The notes under the pieces were generated by a model. It saw only the letters and a list, made by a program, of their open reading frames with translations. It did no database searches and was not told the origin of the DNA. Positions 36,220-48,556 of a stretch of DNA of 64,000 bases are shown here, piece by piece. How positions within the stretch are numbered: the first letter of the stretch is position 1; the number at the start of each line of letters is the position of its first letter. Where the stretch lies: the NCBI GenBank assembly GCA_038373885.1, contig JAWZYV010012354.1:124001-188000 (forward strand), in the 5' to 3' direction. The position numbers and the translations under genes are program-made. Source of the stretch: Cheiracanthium punctorium. Its lineage: Eukaryota; Arthropoda; Arachnida; Araneae; Cheiracanthiidae.

Positions 36220-37511
36220 ATTTTGTTAGTATATTATTTTTAGTGATATTTTATTGAAAATCAATATTAATAATAACAATCAGTCACATATACATGTTAC
36301 CATATTGATACATATATTATTTACCCTATTAAATCATATGTGCATTTGAAGTGATAAAAATTCAGATCTAATCCGTATATATAATGTGACATGACACAGA
36401 AAAAATATTTGTTTTTATTTATTTATTTCCGGACCTGCGTAAATGTGATATGTATGGTAGATGGAGTTTCATTTGCTTTTGAATTTATATAAAGCTTTGA
36501 ATTTCGTTAGAAATGATGCAGAACTCAGGACATGTTGCGCAAATAAAATTTTAATCTAACTAAGCGGCTCCAAGTGCGGAATAGTGAATTCATAAAAGTT
36601 TCAATTGGGGACGGGGTAATTATAGTGAAGCCTGCTTATCGCCTCCCTCTTGTTTTAGTGTGTGAGATATGGGTTTCATATTTTATCGGGAACCTGTTCG
36701 TTCACACCATCAAAAAGAAGAGACAACAGAGAAGGGTTGTGACAAGGGTTGTTTCTCAACATGTATCTTTGAATGCTCGGCTGAAACCCAGCGTTATATT
36801 AGTGAAATCACTCCTCTAGATCATTCTTTTACGTTCGCATAGTTTGGCTTACGGTGGAAGAAGCATTTTTAATAATTGATGAAACATTTTATTTTTACGG
36901 TGTAGTTCGAAAAAGTCATGTGATTTTGGTACATAAGTACAAATAAACTAATTATGCCAGGCACTTCAAAAAATTTGAAACTATCTCTTTTCAAGTTGTA
37001 CTACATACTGAAATAAACGATAAACCAGCATCAACTTCAAAACTTTTAGAAAAAATTCTTAAAAATTGGGAATTTTGCAAAACGTGTCACTCTTAGAAAA
37101 ATTTTGCAGCTCTATAAGAATTTTTTCTGAAAATTCCACAAAAGGCACTGCATTTTCGCTTATTACAGTGTACAATCAATGTAGCTTAGAAAGCTATAAA
37201 ATATCCATAAGATTTAATTACATATACGTATTCATCCATTTGATAATATGTAGCCAATATTATAAGTAAACAAAAAATCACAATTATTAAGTACACAATT
37301 GGAGCATAAAATATCAAAGTAAGCATACTTGCATCAACTATTTCAAAAAATATAATAATTATAGTCAGACATTCTAAATAAGTTTTAAATGAAAATATAA
37401 TGATAACATACTTGAATAATTTATTCATAATTCTGGATTATGCGTAAGTATGAATTAGACATTAAAACTCACTTGCAATTCAAACCTCATTTTTAGCTAT
37501 CTAAATATTTA

Positions 37512-37556
<45 letters not shown>

Positions 37557-38630
37557 AATTATTAGAACTATGAAATCGAATATTTATGTTCACATCAGTG
37601 ATTAGGGGGGGGGGGGAGGTTAATTAAAATAATAATCTAAAAAAAAGTTCTCTAACAAGATGATTGAATTTCATTGGTTTTTATTTACAACCAACAATTA
37701 CTCTGCACAAATTAATAAGTTTCTTAAAAAAATTAGTCTGTAATTATTATAGATAAATTTATACATGGAGGTTTTTTTTTCCCCATAAAATTATTATCTA
37801 GATAGACACATATCTAAAACAACATATATACAGGGAACCCACTTATACAGCCGACAATATTCACACACAGACACACGTGTGAGTGAGTGTGTGTTATAAG
37901 AACTTTTCCCATATTTGATAAAACATTTTAAGTTGAAAACATCTTGAACGGAAAAGTACTAAGCATCAATGATAAAAAATATAAACATATTTCTTTTAGA
38001 AAGGATAATTGAAGTGTTATATTATAGTTTTATCATTTCTTAAAATATTTCAAAAGTACGAACGGGAGTGTCATATAATAGGCATCCCTGATTTAGCGTC
38101 CATATGAGCTAATGATACAAATGCGTTACAAATATTAAAAGAAAAATAATTTTTAAATGTAGCTTGCTCAAATATATCTAAGTAATTTTAAAGTTCAATT
38201 TGGAAAATATTACAAAAGCTTTTCATTGCGAAACTCAACAGCTGTCAAAAATGGGTTAAAATGCTTGTAATAGTAAAAGGGGCCACAAAGTTAGTGCCCC
38301 TGGGGCCCATGTAAATATGGCCAGGCTTAGGACTTACCGTACCACCTTTCCTCTGTTTACATACTATTTTTCTGTCTTCTACTCCTCTCTGTTTCCTTTC
38401 TTTTTCTCCAGTTTCTTTCTTTATCCTCTCCTTTGTGTGTTTTGTATATCCCTCGTGCCGTCCTAATTTTAAATGTTACTTGTTTGCGTGTATTGTAGAG
38501 TACTGATAGTATACCAGGAACGATAACAAAGGAGACGCAAGTTAAACGGTAGAGGCTTCGGGCAAAGTGTACTCTCCCTTCTCAGGATGGCATACCTCCT
38601 CAAATAATACAGCACTGCAATTCTGATTGA
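36220..38630. other. svp 5' flank, AT-rich, no gene
   Basis: Contains an exceptional A-run at 37513-37555, a G-run at 37605-37617 and AT-rich single-copy sequence. Confidence 0.55.
37513..37555. repeat. Long poly-A tract
   Basis: More than 40 consecutive A residues, the longest homopolymer in the window; no upstream retrotransposed gene was recognised. Confidence 0.9.
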
Positions 38631-38651
38631 AAAGTAATTCGTATCGTAAAT

Positions 38652-38773
38652 TTATGCGAGACGAGAAATTCCCGCGAGAAATCTCGCGAGAGACAAGACT
38701 CTGTCTCGTCTCGCATTGCGAGACGAGAACGCGAGACAATGCGGGATTTCTCGCGTCTCGCTTCCATCCCTAT
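38652..38773. mobile_element. Partial GTCTCG-type hAT MITE
   Basis: GCGAGACGAG and TCTCGTCTCGC blocks in both orientations ending GTCTCGCTTCCATCCCTA, which equals the right terminus of the intact copy at 38938-39090 apart from a few bases. The left end is lost. Confidence 0.6.
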
Positions 38774-38937
38774 GCGGGTGACCGGGTACTATTGTTAAAA
38801 ACGGCCAAAATTGTATGTAGCCCATATGCAATTTGCCACAACTTCCACGTGTCAGTTCGTTACTGAGAGACAGACAGATGGATTGAAGAATGAGCTAGCC
38901 GGGTAGCGGGAACAATTTTACTCCCTGCAGATAGGTC

Positions 38938-39090
38938 TAGGGATGGACGCGAGACGAAAAATAGGAGTCTCGCAAAACAGCCTAAAAGTTTCGTCTCGTC
39001 TCGCAAAATCCCTACATCGTATTGTTAAAAATGCGTGTCTCGTCTCGCCAAGAAGCTGCAAATCTCTGTCTCGTCTCGCGTCGATCCCTA
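38938..39090. mobile_element. Complete GTCTCG-type hAT MITE, 153 bp
   Basis: Exact 8-bp duplication GATAGGTC (38930-38937, 39091-39098). Ends TAGGGATGGACGCGAGACGA and, in reverse complement, TAGGGATCGACGCGAGACGA match at 19 of 20. The interior repeats the TCTCGTCTCGC motif. This copy defines the family whose fragments occur at 1-145, 36050-36215 and 38652-38773. Confidence 0.9.
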
Positions 39091-39119
39091 GATAGGTCTT
39101 AAAAACGGTTTACTGCCTG

Positions 39120-39191
39120 GCTCTTGCCGCCTCCTTCGGTTCGGTGCCCTAGGCAGGTGCCTAGTTTGCTTATAAAATCGGAACGGCCCTG
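39120..39191. mobile_element. Possible hAT terminus fragment
   Basis: In reverse complement it starts CAGGGCCGTTCCGATTTTAT and continues with CTAGGCACCTGCCTAGGGC, a layout like other hAT termini here. The opposite end and target duplication are not found. Confidence 0.35.
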
Positions 39192-39299
39192 GGACCACGG
39201 AGTTGTAGAAGTAAGAGGAGCAAGCTCTGGGCGGCAGATTTTTAATTGTGCCTCTATGGGCGACATGGGCCTGAATGCGACACTGCTGCTTGCCCTCAA

Positions 39300-39749
39300 G
39301 GATAGGCACACCCACAGAGAGGCCTATGGGGGGCTAAAGCACCCTCTAAACCTGGGGAATTAGACGCGAAAAGCTTTAAAAATTGAAAATTGTCATTAAT
39401 GAATTAAAACATTTTATTTCAAAAATTTGTCTTCAAATTATTATTTTTTTTTGTGGGGGTATTAATTTGTAAAAGTGGGGGATGTTGGTTTTTAAATAAA
39501 TACTTACAGTTAGTGCATAAAATAAAGTAAAACTTGGGCATAACATCACTGAGAATAGATTGGATAATTATTTATGACTCTATAACGAATTACGTTGATA
39601 GTGGTCTTGTGCTCTACGGGCAAGTGGTAATGAATATTTTGACGTTATAAGAGATTTATAATTATATTCGAGATCACTATGACCGAGTTCAGCAATATTT
39701 GTAACCGCACCCCCCCCCCCTTTAAACCAAAATCCTGGATGTGCTACTG
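39300..39749. mobile_element. Degenerate hAT-like element, copy 1
   Basis: Homologous along its length to 46644-47126 (shared GGCTATGGGGGGCTAAA, AAAGCTTTAAAAATTGAAAA, ACTATAACGAATTAC-type, GAGATTTATAATTATA, AAATCCTGG and GTGCYACTG). Ends GATAGGCACACCC and, in reverse complement, CAGTAGCACATCC resemble each other; flanking 8-mers match poorly. Confidence 0.6.
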
Positions 39750-39879
39750 CATTCAATGCTCATTGCTTATTTATAACAAGTGAATTATTTCTCGAGGACT
39801 CAACGCTCATTGTTTATTTATCGAGTATTCGCAATGAACATGGCAGCATTCAGTATAGACCATCTCTGCTCTCTTCGGA

Positions 39880-40095
39880 AATAAAACCGTCAGTCCAGGT
39901 TCTATAACGTAACGCGCCACCCAGAAAAGTAAATCGGACGCGCGCTTCGACTCCGGAAACGCGCGTGTCCGTTTCCGTTCAGGGGAAGAGGTCAGCTTCC
40001 GACTTTCAGTGGACCCGGTGGAAGCCTTTGTTGCCGAAATCGGTGACAACTTCTGAAGAGCTCTCTCTCTCTCGCCGCTGTGGCTATTGATCAGA
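39880..40095. other. GC-rich single-copy block in the 5' flank
   Basis: GC-rich (ACGCGCGTGTCCGTTTCCG and similar) and ending in a (CT)n run at 40060-40074. No element ends or convincing coding frame; it could be regulatory. Confidence 0.3.
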
Positions 40096-40099
40096 AAGC

Positions 40100-41340
40100 A
40101 ATCGCAAATACTCTAATCTTGGCAGAAACATGGCCTGTTGAGAAGGCGCTCGTGCCTTTTGATAAATTCCATAGATCCGCAGTTCCGGGCTGCTCAAGCG
40201 CTTACCTATATATCTCTCCCCCCCCCCTTTCCCCTAACAATAGGATTTTAGTGCAATCTCTCGTACTGTGTAAAGAAATTAATAAAAAATTTAAAATTTC
40301 AAATGTAATATTTATGTACAATTGTACAGATATTTTAAAAATTATGTTTCGCTCAATTCGGACACTCAAAATATAAAGAACTTAGTAAATAACGAACATA
40401 CGAAGGATGTAGAGGCAAATATCATTCATCACTTAGCCTAGTTCTTAGAAAAATGCACAAACATTTTTAATACACATGATATATTGGCACCACTTCTTTA
40501 CGTGATATATTTGTTTCTATAACAACTACTGGCACATAGTCCAAAACCTGTAATAATTTTGTTAAAGCTATAATTTAAATTTAACTATTGAAAATGTGAA
40601 TTTTGCAGCGAGCTTTTATGTGTAATGTTAGTTATAAATCAAAATAGTCATGAATTTAAAGCTACATGAGCAGCAGCACAGCCAGAAGAACTTAAAATTA
40701 AAAATAAGTTAAAATAAAATAAAATATGTCTATACATTTTTAAGACTTAAATATTACAAAAATTAACATTAAAACTCTCAAATAAACTTTTTAAAATAAA
40801 GCAAGTTTTTAAAAAAAGGAAACAGAAAACCACCAACAGATGTGAAGTAAATAATCCCATGGCCCTTCGCAAGCCTCTCTCATATTTTGAATCAGAGTGT
40901 GTGAGTTTTGCTAGAAAACGGTCGTTGGCTAATGCAAATTTTGCAACAAAACGCTAGCCTCAATGTGCTCATTATAATCCAAACCACTATTAAGTTCGAT
41001 TTGCCTTAAAAAGACGAACATGGTGATATGAATAAATCAATACCTTAAAAAAAAGTGGATAATGCGACTTTTGCATTTGCCTATTTTATATATATACAAA
41101 AAAAAAAAAAAAAAATGAAACACACAGTACGAACTTTTCGGGTTGTACAACGGTTTCACTCTTCTTCAGCAGCGAAAAACTTCCTACTTCCCTACAGACA
41201 GGGAAGTGAAAGTAATCTGTGAAAGTAGGGATTTTAATGGTTGCCGCATATGTGCATGAAATGAACGAGAATTAGCCGAGTTCCAGTCGTTTTATTGGAA
41301 TTACCTTTTTTAATTGTCTCCTGGGAGTGTTCTAGAGAAG
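40100..41340. other. 5' flank, nothing recognised
   Basis: C-run at 40218-40227, A-run at 41098-41115, AT-rich remainder. Confidence 0.5.
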
Positions 41341-41350
41341 TTTGTACGTG

Positions 41351-41591
41351 CAGTGGCGGATCCAGAAATTTTTTTGGGGAGGGGCTAAATTTTTAAAAAA
41401 GCTTATTTCATCCAATTAAAATGTACTATAAATCAAAATGTTAGTCTAAACCATTGTGCATCCTTTTGGGAGGGGCTAAGTAATAAAATATTATCATTTT
41501 AGCTATTTAAAGTGTATAATAAAAGAGAATGTTACCCTTTAGCAATTTCTTTTTGGGGGGGGGGGGGCTGAATCCACCTAATCCGCTACTG
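41351..41591. mobile_element. hAT MITE, 241 bp
   Basis: Exact 8-bp duplication TGTACGTG (41343-41350, 41592-41599). Ends CAGTGGCGGATCCAG and, in reverse complement, CAGTAGCGGATTAGG. Contains two GGGAGGGGCTAA blocks and a long G-run near the right end. Confidence 0.88.
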
Positions 41592-41599
41592 TGTACGTG

Positions 41600-42515
41600 G
41601 ACAAATTAAAGACAATGAATTCTACGATTTCATATTGCTAAGATCATTAAGTGCTGGAGTAACAGTGAATAAAGAGGATAAGCCGTTTCATCAATTTCAT
41701 AAAGTGTTTGCATAACACTATCATGACTATCACTTTTGTATTGAAGTACTAAACACGACTAATTTTTGGAAATTTTGTATGCATGTTTGGGTTTGAAGGC
41801 CCACGAGAAGAATCTTAAACAAAACTCATCAGAGCATCGGACTTTCTCAATACTTCTCAGATATGTTTGCAGTTTGATGCATACTTTGAATATCTAATTA
41901 ACTAATTAATCAACTCGGTTGAGAAACTGGCTTGTAAACTTTCATTGTGGTACATAGTTCTCCAGTTAGTATCCAAGGCCGGCTCATTACGAGCTATCTA
42001 TTTCCCTCCACGTTTTCCGAAGAGCTCCAGTATCTTCATTACACCCAAATGATTTGCTTACAAATTGCGACGGATTTGGGGACTCATCAAAAGCGGTTTT
42101 GCGCTTTATCCCCCAACAGGCATTAAAAAAAAAAGTCCCTTCGAGGTTCCATTTTGCGGTCATGGCAGATGGCCTTGTTATGACACCCCCTGCATCCACC
42201 TATTCCACGAACCTCTCTCTCTGTGTCTCTCTCTTCAACATCCTTCCACCTCGTTACGTAAGAAGGGGGTTCCAGAAAAAAAAAGTCCGCTTCGTAATCG
42301 GATTCCTTTCGCTGTGACGCCCCCCTGAGAGCTCTCCCGGGGCTACATTTATGCACAAAAAAGAAAGAAAGAACAAAAACGAGGGAGGTGTTCCACGACA
42401 CAAACGACGGGTTGGAAAAGAGTATAAAGTGGTTGTATCAGCGATGGCGGGTGCATGTTTGTTTCCTTTTTGAGTGGGCTGGTTGCTGATGTTGCGATTT
42501 TGAGACACTTTGAGG
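41600..42515. other. 5' flank, partly GC-balanced, no gene
   Basis: The block 41980-42470 is more GC-rich and free of recognisable element ends; several overlapping frames on both strands look like composition shadows. Confidence 0.4.
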
Positions 42516-42517
42516 GA

Positions 42518-42940
42518 CTTCTACCGGCAAGTTGGGAAACAGAAAAAGAAGAACATCGAGTCTTGTTGAAGTAAGTTGCTCTCAGATGGTTGAGGTCGCT
42601 TCGCGCAGTTTACACAGTTTTGCCACGGTGTTCCTTCATAAGTCAATGATAATCGCTAAAAAGGTTTCCAGCATGGTTACATGCGATGGATATTAACAGA
42701 ATCAGAATACACCGTGTCTTAGGTTCCAGCACTTCTACTGCAAGCTGAGAATCAGAAGAACATTTTGAGTCTTGTTGGGATATGAATAAATTCCTCTCAG
42801 AGGGTTCAGTTGACGTTGCTTCGCAGTTTACGCTGTTTTGCCACAGTATTCTTTCATACTCCGACGCTAATCGCTAAAATGAGGTTTCAAGCATGGTTAC
42901 ATGCAGTCGATATTAACGGAATACACTCTGTCCCAGGTTT
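42518..42940. repeat. Diverged tandem duplication, about 207-bp period
   Basis: Two copies share AAGAACAT..GAGTCTTGTTG, CTCTCAGA, GTCGCTTCGC / GTTGCTTCGC, CAGTTTAC, TTTTGCCAC, TTCCTTCAT, AATCGCTAAAA, CAGCATGGTTACATGC and GATATTAAC in the same order (second copy shifted by about 207 bp). Confidence 0.75.
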
Positions 42941-42944
42941 CAGC

Positions 42945-45435
42945 ATCCATCGTCGAGTTTTGGCAGAAACCTATCAGTCGCAAAGCAAAGCATCTGCTGT
43001 TAAATGTCTAGGGGTGTATTTTACACTTTAAAAAAAAAGTTGTAGTGGAATAAAATTCTTATCAGAACTGTGCTTCAAAAAATATGGACTTGAGGCGATT
43101 TGGAAAAAATTCGTCGAACGTCCGTATTTTAATGTTTTAGTTTGACACTGACAGAAAGTTTGTCGGAGTTGAACACGTTGGATGTTGACTCCTGTGGTTA
43201 GATACATTTACGCACACATACGCTATGCAGTCTCCTACGACGTTTAAGGTTGGTGATAACCATTGATACAGAACAGGGTTGGCCATAGCACGGATTGTAA
43301 GTCACATGCGGTTCTCACAGTCGAGTAGTGCGACTCTTATGCAAATCTTCTGTGTCAGACAACAATCCTCATAGGATCAAGAAAACTGAAAGCAATAAAT
43401 TAAACTGTATGGGGCAAGTGATGGAAATCATGGGATATTTATCAGAAATTTTATAGCTGACTAATTTCGAGAAAAGTATACGAGTAGCCTGACAATTCCT
43501 TACCGTTATAATTTATTCAATGTCTCTGAGTCGGTTCTTCGTCTAAAAAAGTCCACCAGATTCTGAAAATCTCCTTAATTCTTTTGAAGCGAGCAAACAT
43601 ATCGGAGAGAAATCAAAATGACCATCGTTCGAAAGTTCCAGATTTATTCAGCCCCAAATAGCGTTTCTGGCCAGCGACATCTTTCAGGGACCGGGGAAAA
43701 GAGAGCCGTCCGAACGATTTATTACAGAACGGCATCAGAATGCCACACGCCACGTGATCATGCAAATGTCCGTACCACCCCCACACCCCTTCTCAGCTGG
43801 CTTTTCACTTATTGACGACGTCTCCCAACCGCAGGCAGCATCTGTTTGTTATCTGGAAGTCGTGTTCAAAGCCACAAAGCAACGTCTCCCACACCATTCA
43901 ATTTTGCCCCCTTTGAAAAGGACCCGGACCCTGTCCTCAAAGGAGGGGGCCTTGGGTGCACTCACCTCCCTTCACCCTTTTGTGAGCCTTTGAAATCCTA
44001 TGGTCAGCACCAAAGGGTCAGTTAGTCAAGCGAAGGGGGAGCATCGGGCTCTCCCGGTTCGTGACGAATGGAGCCAGCAGGAGCTGCTTGGCAATTTGGT
44101 TGGCAAAATATAGTTATCTGTTTACGTAAACATCTACATAGACACACGCGTCGTGTCAGGGTGTTGTTGCATATTGCGTAAGAAACGGGGGCGCATGCTG
44201 GTTTTATTTCAAACAAAAGCTCCACATTTCACACGAGTAGCGTATTTTTAAACTGAAAAACAGAAGACATTTTTTTTTTTAAAATGTTTGAAGTGGGCTT
44301 ATTGAATATTACGGTAGGAGATAAACTATAAAAAAATTCCTTCTACACTACAGCTTCAAAGTTTCTAAATGTACTCCTGGTAGGAAAAAAAAGAAGTTAA
44401 ATAGATTTTTACAATATTATAATTAAAATTGATTTTTGAGGGGGTGGGGGAAGAGAGTGAACGAATATTCCTCATTTTATTTCTACAATTTGACTAAGTG
44501 TTATGATAATACGTTTTATATTATTTTTAAACAATTTCTCTACTTATTTAGAAACATTGCCCATTGCAGTAATTTCAGCGAAGCAAAAGTTTATAAATCA
44601 ATTATTTTTAAAGCAAAATGAAAGTGAGTTTGGATTTTGTATGACGTTAAAAACTACTCTTGCAAATGTTTAAAGAAACAGGGGAGTGGAAGAAAACAGA
44701 CAAAAACATAGGATTTAAAAAAAAAATGTTTTCATTTCACGGATGTAACTGGTTTAATAAATTGTCAAAGAGAGTGTATGCACAGCGCTTCTTACATGGT
44801 TTTAATGATTGATAGCAAGTAAGTACTATATAAATACAAACTTCATAAAAAGATCAATATTAATGCAATCAAAGACCGTAATTTTTAAAAATACTGACTG
44901 ACAATATAGTATTCCTCATACGGCACACATCAATCCCAAAACTTTTTTTTTTTTTTTAATCTGATGTTCCGTTTGTTTGACTTGAGCATTTCGACAGATT
45001 TCTAATAATCAAAAAATAAAATTACATACTTGAAGATGTCGTAAACATGCATGTGGGTTTCCTTCAGAACTTCGAAGTTAGTTCGCAGCTCACCACTTCT
45101 TTCCACACCTTACATCATCTTTATCTGCGCATCGTCGAGTAAGTTTGCCTGTAAAACAAGTTTCTGTGCACAACGCGATCAAAAGCGGTGAAGAGCAAGT
45201 TTTGTTCCCGTGCTGTAATCGCTCATCTGCAGTGTCTGCGCGCAATTCATGACTCTTTTTTGATATAGAAAAGCGTAACGAATTATTTTCTTTATTTTTG
45301 TCTTTACTTATTCTTATTACTATACTTTTTTTTTCATTTAAATAAGAAAATTTATTTTATGTTTTTGCTGCCAATGGTTTGTTTTGGAAAGCTGTTAAGA
45401 GTCATTATAGTACTATTTACTACTTCTTTAAAATC
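42945..45435. other. 5' flank, no gene recognised
   Basis: The blocks 43600-44240 and 45040-45250 are GC-balanced and repeat-free by eye and could be regulatory. The rest is AT-rich with A/T runs. Confidence 0.4.
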
Positions 45436-45439
45436 TGAA

Positions 45440-45620
45440 GGTGCCCCTTAATGGCCGAGTGGAAAAGACACTGAACATTGGAAGATGAAAATACAGGGTT
45501 CTGGCCTACCGCGCGGCTGTCGATCTCACTGTCTGGAGTTAGGGGCGGCTTTACGCAACTTGAATGCTGGTCAGAGCCCTTTTAAAAGTCCTCCGCTCAA
45601 AGAGTCCTCCCGCCTTAAGC
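45440..45620 (+). mobile_element. tRNA-derived SINE, plus orientation
   Basis: TGGCCGAGTGG at 45452-45462 is a perfect RNA polymerase III A box, as in tRNA-Leu/Ser heads (GGTGCCCCTTAATGGCCGAG). A degenerate B-box region, CAGGGTTCTGGCCTACC, follows at the expected distance, then a body with CTCACTGTCTGGAGTTAGGG. No tail or duplication is clear. Confidence 0.6.
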
Positions 45621-45624
45621 AGAT

Positions 45625-46640
45625 ATCTCCCCCTTTTTTTTTCTTAAATCAACAATCAACTTAAAATCTGAAGGCTCATTAGAAGGCAGGGTTTGAATCA
45701 AAGCCATTCGGAATATTAATAGGCAGGCACACAGAAAAAAAGGTACGAAAAATGTGTTGGGTAAAAAGGTTTTTAGAAAAGGTTTCTTTTCTTTTCTTTC
45801 CTTCTTTCTTTTTTTTTTGTGCGTGTGGGGGGGGGACAGCAATCACCGACGAAGATAGCCTTTGGAACCATGTAAACTATGCACTGGCGTAATTTTAATA
45901 TCAGTTCAGCAAAATTTATTATGTGTGATTTCTCTCTTTATCAGTAACTGCAATCAAATAATAAAATCCCACTTGAAAGAACTACCTTTGGGGCTAAGGC
46001 GCAAGCGATGTAAAAACTGGGGTATAAAGATGTATTTCGAATAATGAATTTGTTATAATGGGCATTTGTGCAGACATTTACTTCACTTTTTTTTTTTTTT
46101 TTTTTTTTTTTTTACATATCTTGTACAGTAACCATGAGCTACAAGCAGCAAAAACGCGGGAGCCCCGCAGAAATTCTATTGCCCCCCCCCCCTCCCTCCC
46201 GTCTTCTCCATTTGTTCACACATACATTATGTCTCACTGTATTACAGAATATCCTTGAAATATATTTTTTTTTTTAGTTCAGGTAATTAATTACATCATG
46301 TACAAATTGGCGCAACCTTTACTCAGCAATTGACATGTCGGGCTCCCGAGTTTTTCTACTTAGGGGAAGAGGCGAGGATGATGGCAATGACTGCCAATCA
46401 CTTGAGTTGTAATGGATTGGCTGATGTGCATATGAAGTATTGCCGCAGTTATGGGAAATTATAAGATTAGAAATTAATAAATAGATAATAAAATAGCAGA
46501 AAAGAAAGAGGATTGTAATTGAATGCAAAAAGGGTACAGCGTCATTACCAAAAATGAATTTAAAAAGTTAGATTAACACCATAATTAATATGGTTTTGAG
46601 TTTGATTAAAGGGGAGATAAAGGTTACTTAATGGGCATCA
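45625..46640. other. 5' flank with simple tracts
   Basis: CTTT/T-rich tract at 45785-45820, T-run at 46088-46114, C-run near 46181-46190; no gene. Confidence 0.5.
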
Positions 46641-46643
46641 TAG

Positions 46644-47126
46644 GCGCACGCACGGAGGAGGCTATGGGGGCTAAATAACCCCCCCCTAAAGGTGGAGTGT
46701 TAGAAGTAGGCTATGGGGGCTAAATAACACCCCCCCCTAAAGGTGGAGTGTTAGAAGTGAAAAGCTTTAAAAAATTGAAAATTGCCACTTAATTAAAATA
46801 TTTTATTTTTAAAAATCGTCTGTAAATTATTTCTAAAACATTTTTTTACCAAAAAATACATTAATTTTTGAATAATTATGCTTACAGTTAGTGTATGAAA
46901 CACAGTTAAACTAGGTTAAGCCATCACTGAAGAGATCCGATAATTATTTGACTGATATAACGAGTTACATTGGTAGTGGATTTGCGTTCTATGAGCAAGT
47001 CAAGTGGGTACCGAATATTTCGACGTTATAAGAGAGTTGTAACTATAATTGATGTCACTATAACCGAATTCAGCAGTATTTGTAGCCAAGCCCCCCCCTT
47101 AAACTAAAATCCTGGGTGTGCCACTG
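46644..47126. mobile_element. Degenerate hAT-like element, copy 2
   Basis: Homologue of 39300-39749. Starts CATAGGCGCACGCACGG and ends, in reverse complement, CAGTGGCACACCCAGG. Near its left end a 51-bp segment (AGGCTATGGGGGCTAAATAA ... GTGTTAGAAGT) is tandemly duplicated (46658-46708, 46709-46759). Confidence 0.6.
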
Positions 47127-47129
47127 AGG

Positions 47130-48545
47130 GCAGTACACTAGATATTACATGTAAATACCTGTATATTCGGGTGAGGGGAGAAGTTGAAACTGTCCCAAGT
47201 TGATAGCTATACTATCATAAACAGCCTCGTGATACTTCCTGTCTCTTGTGGGGTTTTAAAATTTCTCAGCTCTTAAACTGTATTACTTTTTTCTTTAAAC
47301 AAAAATTTATGAATTTTAATTTTAAAAATGCAACAGCAAATCTTTGGAAGGCCCCTTGAACGTGATCCCCCCCCCCCCTCCCTCCACAAGAGTTACCGGG
47401 GCTTGCGTTATCCCTCCATGTCTATACAGAGGATTCCTCAAAAATATGTATACCGAGTTTCACAGAAGAAAAAGAAGAAAAAAAAAATCCACAACGCCGG
47501 GAGGACTCCACGTTTCTTGCAGGATAGTCCCCCTCCTCATTTGCGGCTTTTACAACAAGCACCCTTTGGTTGGTGGACGGACACGCTCACTTCTGACCCT
47601 TGAACCTGATCCTTTTTTTTTTTTTTTTGGCGGGAGGACGTACGACAGTTCTGCTTCAGAAATTCGACGGAGGTGAGGGAAGGGTGTTTTGTGGGAGGGT
47701 GGTTACGGCCATGAAGCGTATAGGTTGTTACCCAAACTTCCTGTTTTAGCTTTTCCTCCTGGAATGATGATTCACGAGCCTGATAAAAGAAGGACCGCGG
47801 CAGAATTGAGAGAGGGACATTTTGCCGCGAATCTTCTTCTGCACTGACACAGCTGGCGCAAACGCAGTGTGGAAACTGTACATTGGCATCAGCTTGGTTT
47901 TGTTGGAATATTATATTTATAAGTAAAAGGGCATTTTCTACTTCTATGGAAAAACTGAGGGGGGATGTTTTGTTGAATTCTACAAAATCTTGACCCTATT
48001 TTCAACTAAAGGTTTTCTTTTTTTTCGAAACAGCTAAATATTTTGTTGATCTAACTGAATTATATAGTTGGATAATGTCAATCAATCAACATTTTTGTTT
48101 CCTTATTCACATTGTCACGTGCTCCTTCCAGACTGATTTTACACTACAGAAAATTTATTTATTTTGTAAATTCAGTTGAGTTGGTTAAAAAAAAATTAAT
48201 GTGTGCCTTTTCAGAATTTGTTTTCTGAATCCGTCATTACCTGTGCAGATTCGAAAAAAAAAAAAAAAAAAAAAAAGTGGTCAAAATTTTAATTTTATAT
48301 TTTAAAAAAGCAAGTAAACAAATAAAATATGTGATTTATACATTTAAAAAAAGTACATATTATCAGGCCTGTGGCTAAAAGCAGATACGAGTTTGGAACT
48401 TCATTTTCTGCTAGTTTTAGATGCTCTCCGAAAATCTGCGGTAAAAATAATGTTTCAAGATTTAAACTAGATAGAGAGGATTGTTTTAACATATGAAAAT
48501 AGGAACAAATTATTGGGTCAGCCTGATGGGTATGCAAGTTGGCGC
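47130..48545. other. 5' flank, nothing recognised
   Basis: C-run at 47368-47377, T-run at 47611-47628, A-run at 48255-48276. The GC-balanced block 47340-47850 shows no protein homology. Confidence 0.45.
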
Positions 48546-48556
48546 CACTGCTCTTA

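Noticed and set aside
39807..40049. 80-codon minus-strand frame in a GC-rich block
   Set aside because: No recognisable domain, no splice context, and the composition alone explains the frame.
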